From positions 38,318,818 through 38,382,817 of the forward strand of contig NC_091146.1 in the NCBI RefSeq assembly GCF_041381155.1: 64,000 bases of DNA. Reading direction: 5' to 3'. Below are positions 60,763 to 64,000 of this stretch, one piece after another. This DNA is from Argopecten irradians (taxonomy: Eukaryota; Mollusca; Bivalvia; Pectinida; Pectinidae). The notes beneath the pieces were generated by a model. The model searched no databases and was not told the DNA's origin. It saw only the letters and a program-made list of their open reading frames with translations. How positions within the stretch are numbered: position 1 is the first letter of the stretch; each line of letters starts with the position of its first letter. Position numbers and translations under genes: made by a program.

Positions 60763-60946
60763 TTGTGTCTTTTGTTGTTTTGGCTATGTTAGGATAAAGG
60801 TTGACAGGGAGAATGTCTTTACTTTCAGAGTCAGACTGCAGACTGTCCGATGTTGTCACAGTCACTGTTTCTATGGCATCAGCCTCGACTTCTGTGGTTT
60901 CTATGGTGACTGATTCGCCCTCTTCAAGACCTTGAATCTCTGTATG
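60763..60946 (-). CDS. GABPB: GABPB exon after the ankyrin domain (second in this window)
   Basis: 184 bp from acceptor TTAAACAG to donor ACAA|GTAAGT; enters in phase 0 after LQLAQ of the previous exon and leaves in phase 1. Product HTEIQGLEEGESVTIETTEV, EADAIETVTVTTSDSLQSDS, ESKDILPVNLYPNIAKTTKD, T. It is acidic and Thr/Val-rich, lies between the ankyrin repeats and the SVLATLAALAEA block as the corresponding linker of GABP-beta does, and contains a DTVTI-like pattern (ESVTIET, IETVTVTT). Linker sequence is not otherwise conserved. Confidence 0.88.
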
Positions 60947-61584
60947 CTGTTTAATGAAGATTTAAATTTTATTTACTCCTATGACAAAGCAATGAGTAAC
61001 AAAGAAGCAGTATATCAAGTAGATTTTAGGTTCCAGTCTATAATATTACCGTATAGTAGAGTTTAGGTAGTGTTCCAGTCTATAATATTACCGTATAGTA
61101 GAGTTTAGGTAGTGTTCCAGTCTATCATATTACCGTATTTACTGTTATTAGGGCCCCTCCCCCTTTAAGCGTCCCTCCCCTTTTCTGAAGAAGAAGAGAA
61201 GGTGTATAAATGCCCCCATCCCATTGATTTAACAATGCTTTACAACATATGATGCCACTTACATTACCATTGTATCCCATATTACATACCCTTGCAAGTC
61301 TTTTTCATGTAAATCACGACATGATAATGCATCTCAAAGGATAAAAAGCGTATGCATGTGTACTGTAAAAGATTAATGCACCATAAGTACAGTAAGATTT
61401 AATTATAAGGCTAACTTTCGCTTCCTAAATTTACATTTTGGTGCATTATTAAGAGCACCCCATGATTTCAATTATTGAAACCCCCTGGGCGCTAATTATG
61501 GCGCATACGATAATTTATCTTGCATATTGATTTTTCCTATTTATCTAACAGAGAGTTCAGATTTAAGTCCCCTGTGACAAAAAC
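60947..61584. other. Intronic interval with a 42-bp duplication
   Basis: TTCCAGTCTATAATATTACC + GTATAGTAGAGTTTAGGTAG + TG occurs at 61031 and 61073 and partly at 61115. At 61124-61200 follows ACCGTATTTACTGTTATTAG with CCCCTCCCCCTTTAAGCG, resembling a DNA-element end (compare 47836); GGGCGCTAATTATGGCGC at 61488 may be the other end. No gene. Confidence 0.55.
61533..61578 (+). repeat. Inverted single copy of the 51-bp acceptor unit
   Basis: CCTATTTATCTAACAG then AGAGTTCAGATTTAAGTCCC and CTGTGACA on the plus strand matches the minus-strand unit of the array at 56709-57976 with few changes. It is thus inverted relative to the gene and separated from the array by an exon. Confidence 0.85.
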
Positions 61585-62035
61585 GATAACTATAACATGT
61601 GTTCTATATCTGTTCACTGAGACAACTATAACATGTTCTATATCTGTACACTGAGACAACTATAACATGTTCTATATCTGTACACAGAGACAACTATAAC
61701 GTGTTCTATATCTGTACACTGAGACAACTATAACATGTGTTCTATATCTGTACACTGAGACAACTATAACATGTGTTCTACATATGTACACTGAGACAAC
61801 TATAACATGTTCTATATCTGTACACTGAGACAACTATAACATGTTCTATATCTGTTCACTGAGACAACTATAACATGTGTTCTCTATCTGTACACTGAGA
61901 CAACTATAACATGTTCTATATCTGTACACTGAGACAACTATAACATGTTCTATATCTGTACACTGAGACAACTATAACATGTTCTATATCTGTACACTGA
62001 AACAACTATAACATGTTCTATATCTGTGCACTGAC
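61585..62035 (-). repeat. 37-bp minisatellite derived from the end of the ankyrin exon
   Basis: About 12 units; minus strand GTACAGATATAGAACATG(TT) then ATAGTTGTCTCAGT. This aligns with the last bases of the adjoining exon, GCAGATATAGCACAAATGTT then ACAGTTGGCTCAG. The units have lost the donor (CTCAG is followed by TGTACAG, not GTCAGT) and the frame is closed by TAG, so they are decayed exon-edge copies. Confidence 0.85.
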
Positions 62036-62110
62036 CTGAGCCAACTGTAACATTTGTGCTATATCTGCTCGTCCATTAGAAACAGCAATATCTAGAGGTG
62101 TCTTGTCAAA
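62036..62110 (-). CDS. GABPB: GABPB exon, end of the ankyrin domain (first in this window)
   Basis: 75 bp (25 codons, phase 0 both ends) between acceptor ATATTTCAG and donor CTCAG|GTCAGT. Product FDKTPLDIAVSNGRADIAQM then LQLAQ: a TPLDIA helix-turn-helix ankyrin start and second helix. Vertebrate GABPB1 closes its ankyrin domain with F(D/C)KTA(L/F)DI...NGNEDLAEILQIAMQ, residue for residue similar. The ankyrin repeats bind the ETS subunit GABPA; the complex activates housekeeping and nuclear mitochondrial genes. The earlier ankyrin exons must lie beyond 64000. Confidence 0.92.
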
Positions 62111-62306
62111 CTGAAATATAAAAAGCAAATTGATCATTTTTGGATTTAATGTTCTGCTACAGCTTTAAATCAATTGCTACCCCCGTCCCCAACATTTGAT
62201 ACCATGGCAACTATGTTATAGTTTCTCCAATATATATTCCGATTGGAACCATTAAAGTAATAGTTACAAAAATTGATCAAATTTAATAAGAATTATTTAC
62301 TAACAA
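62111..62306. other. Intron start, unique
   Basis: No repeat or gene seen in this short stretch upstream of the ankyrin exon. Confidence 0.5.
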
Positions 62307-62515
62307 GTGTTTCCAAAGGGATCTTGGTGCCCACCAAAGATTGTCGTCTGACAATTGTTATATGGATCTTTTCTCTCTACTTTTCAAACTTCAACTAACA
62401 AAATCAAAGAAGGCGGCCTGTCAGCCATATTGATGACCAATCGGTCCAAAAGGTCAGTGTGCACAACTAGGCCCCAAGAACTTACATATGAAATTAGAGA
62501 ATAATCGGCCCTAGT
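62307..62515 (+). mobile_element. Truncated GATCCCAGAGGGATC-family fragment
   Basis: TTTCCAAAGGGATCTTGGTG + CCCACCAAAGATTG, then TGGATCTTTTCTCT, AAAATCAAAGAAGGCGGCC and ACTTACATATGAAATT. About 200 bp of head and first core unit; breaks directly into the next array. Confidence 0.8.
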
Positions 62516-64000
62516 AGTATCAGCCCCATGTCTCACCAATGATATCTACCTAGTATCAGCCCCATGTCTCACCAGTGATATCTACCTAGTATCATCCCGA
62601 TGTCTCCTCAGTGATATCTACCTAGTATCAGCCCCATGTCTCACCAGTGATATCTACCTAGTATCAGCCCCATGTCTCACCAGTGATATCTACCTAGTAT
62701 CAGCCCCATGTCTCACCAGTGATATCTACCTAGTATCAGCCCCATGTCTCACTAATGCTATCTACCTAGTATCAGCCCCATGTCTCACCAGTGATATCTA
62801 CCTAGTATCAGCCCCATGTCTCACCAGTGATATCTACCTAGTATCAGCCCCATGTCTCACCAGTGATATCTACCTAGTATCAGCCCAATGTCTCACCAGT
62901 GATATCTACCTAGTATCAGCCCCATGTCTCACCAGTAATATCTACATAGTATCAGCTCCATGTCTCACCAGTGATATCTACCTAGTATCAGCCCCATGTC
63001 TCACCAGTGATATCTACCTAGTATCAGCCCCATGTCTCACCAGTGATATCTACCTAGTATCAGCCCCATGTCTCACCAGTAATATCTACCTAGTATCAGC
63101 CCCATGTCTTCTCAGTGATATCTACCTAGTATCAGCCCCATGTCTCACCAGTAATATCTACCTAGTATCAGCCCCATGTCTCCTCAGTGATATCTACCTA
63201 GTATCATCCCCATGTCTCACCAGTGATATCTACCTAGTATCAGCCCCATGTCTCACCAGTGATATCTACCTAGTATCAGCCCCATATCTCACCAGTGATA
63301 TCTACCTAGTATCAGCCCCATGTCTCCTCAGTGATATCTACCTAGTATCATCCCCATGTCTCACCAGTGATGTCTACCTAGTATCGGCCCCATGTCTCCT
63401 CAGTGATATCTACCTAGTATCAGCCCCATGTCTCACTAGTGATATCTACCTAGTATCGGCCCCATGTCTCACCAGTGATATCTACCTAGTATCGGCCCCA
63501 TGTCTCACCAGTGATATCTACCTAGTATCGGCCCCATGTCTCACCAGTGATATCTACCTAGTATCAGCCCCATGTCTCACCAGTGATATCTACCTAGTAT
63601 CAGCCCCATGTCTCACCAGTGATATCTACCTAGTATCAGCCCCATGTCTCCTCAGTGATATCTACCTAGTATCAGCCCCATGTCTCCTCAGTCATATCTA
63701 CCTAGTATCAGCCCCATGCCTCACCAGTGATATCTACCTAGTATCAGCCCAATGTCTCCTCAGTGATATCTACCTAGTATCAGCCCCATGTCTCACCAGT
63801 GATATCTACCTAGTATCAGCCCCATGTCTCCTCAGTCATATCTACCTAGTATCAGCCCCATGCCTCACCAGTGATATCTACCTAGTATCAGCCCCATGTC
63901 TCCTCAGTGATATCTACCTAGTATCAGCCCCATGTCTCACCAGTGATGTCTACCTAGTATCAGCCCCATGTCTCCTCAGTGATATCTACATAGTATCAGC
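62516..64000 (-). repeat. 36-bp minisatellite with an ankyrin-like coding motif, cut by the window end
   Basis: About 41 units of CTAGTATCAGCCCCATGTCT + CACCAGTGATATCTAC. On the minus strand one frame reads SLVRHGADTR before TAG: HGAD is the hallmark at the end of ankyrin repeats, and this gene's missing upstream exon must end near such a motif (vertebrate GABPB1 has ...YGADV just before the segment seen here). Inference: the array is another exon-edge copy. Frequent variants are CACCAG/CTCCTCAG and CAGCCC/CGGCCC. Confidence 0.9.

Overview
The window is animal nuclear DNA, most likely from a mollusc and probably a bivalve. Evidence: spliced exons with GT-AG introns, a CR1/jockey-like LINE, tRNA-derived repeats, and several families of short-headed non-autonomous elements (ACAAGAG...GGGATC, ACAAGAGG...GGCC, tandem 'GACCTTGAATGAAGGTCAAGGTC' type units) of the kind that fill bivalve genomes. 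Roughly half of the window is tandem repeat. The species call is an inference; no marker gene is present.

The only cellular gene I can support lies on the minus strand: the beta subunit of GA-binding protein (GABPB, ankyrin-repeat partner of the ETS factor GABPA). Five exons are readable with matching phases: 62110-62036 (end of the ankyrin domain), 60946-60763, 56722-56645 (conserved SVLATLAALAEA block), 34763-34644 and 32273-32167. A possible last exon is at 19256-19152. The 5' exons lie beyond 64000.

Layout: 1-730 degenerate TTTA-rich DNA; 857-883 tiny head-to-head telomeric motif; 1905-2150 decayed tRNA-derived repeat; 2550-5820 dead LINE (minus); 6673-7024 dimeric tRNA-Thr-like SINE; 7060-8760 TTTA-rich DNA; 9068-9692 fold-back repeat; 9693-14772 two Helentron-like elements with about 155-bp internal repeats; 15480-31490 five successive minisatellites (59, 32, 36, 34 and 36 bp), the first four strongly disturbed by small indels; 31650-36000 GABPB exons 4 and 5 of this window embedded in 46-, 21-, 51- and 38-bp arrays; 36000-48100 nested mobile elements inside the big intron; 48114-55955 a 43-bp array; 56645-62110 three further exons, a 51-bp array, a fold-back element and a Helentron-like element; 62516-64000 a 36-bp array cut by the window end.

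The most interesting observation is that minisatellites in this gene start inside exons. At four of the five exons the repeat unit carries the exon edge, three times together with its splice site: ten tandem 5' splice sites at 34180-34643 (nine with ACTTAC = GTAAGT), about eleven weaker ones at 31680-32166, and about 25 tandem 3' splice sites at 56723-57976. A fourth array (61585-62035) is a decayed copy of the end of the neighbouring exon, and the array at the right edge encodes an ankyrin-like HGAD motif, suggesting the same for the next exon outside the window. Whether these extra sites are used cannot be told from DNA alone.

Quality caution: about 15950-24400 has the indel pattern of uncorrected long-read sequence, and a smaller patch at 54700-55050 looks like a poor join, so frames and copy numbers there are unreliable.
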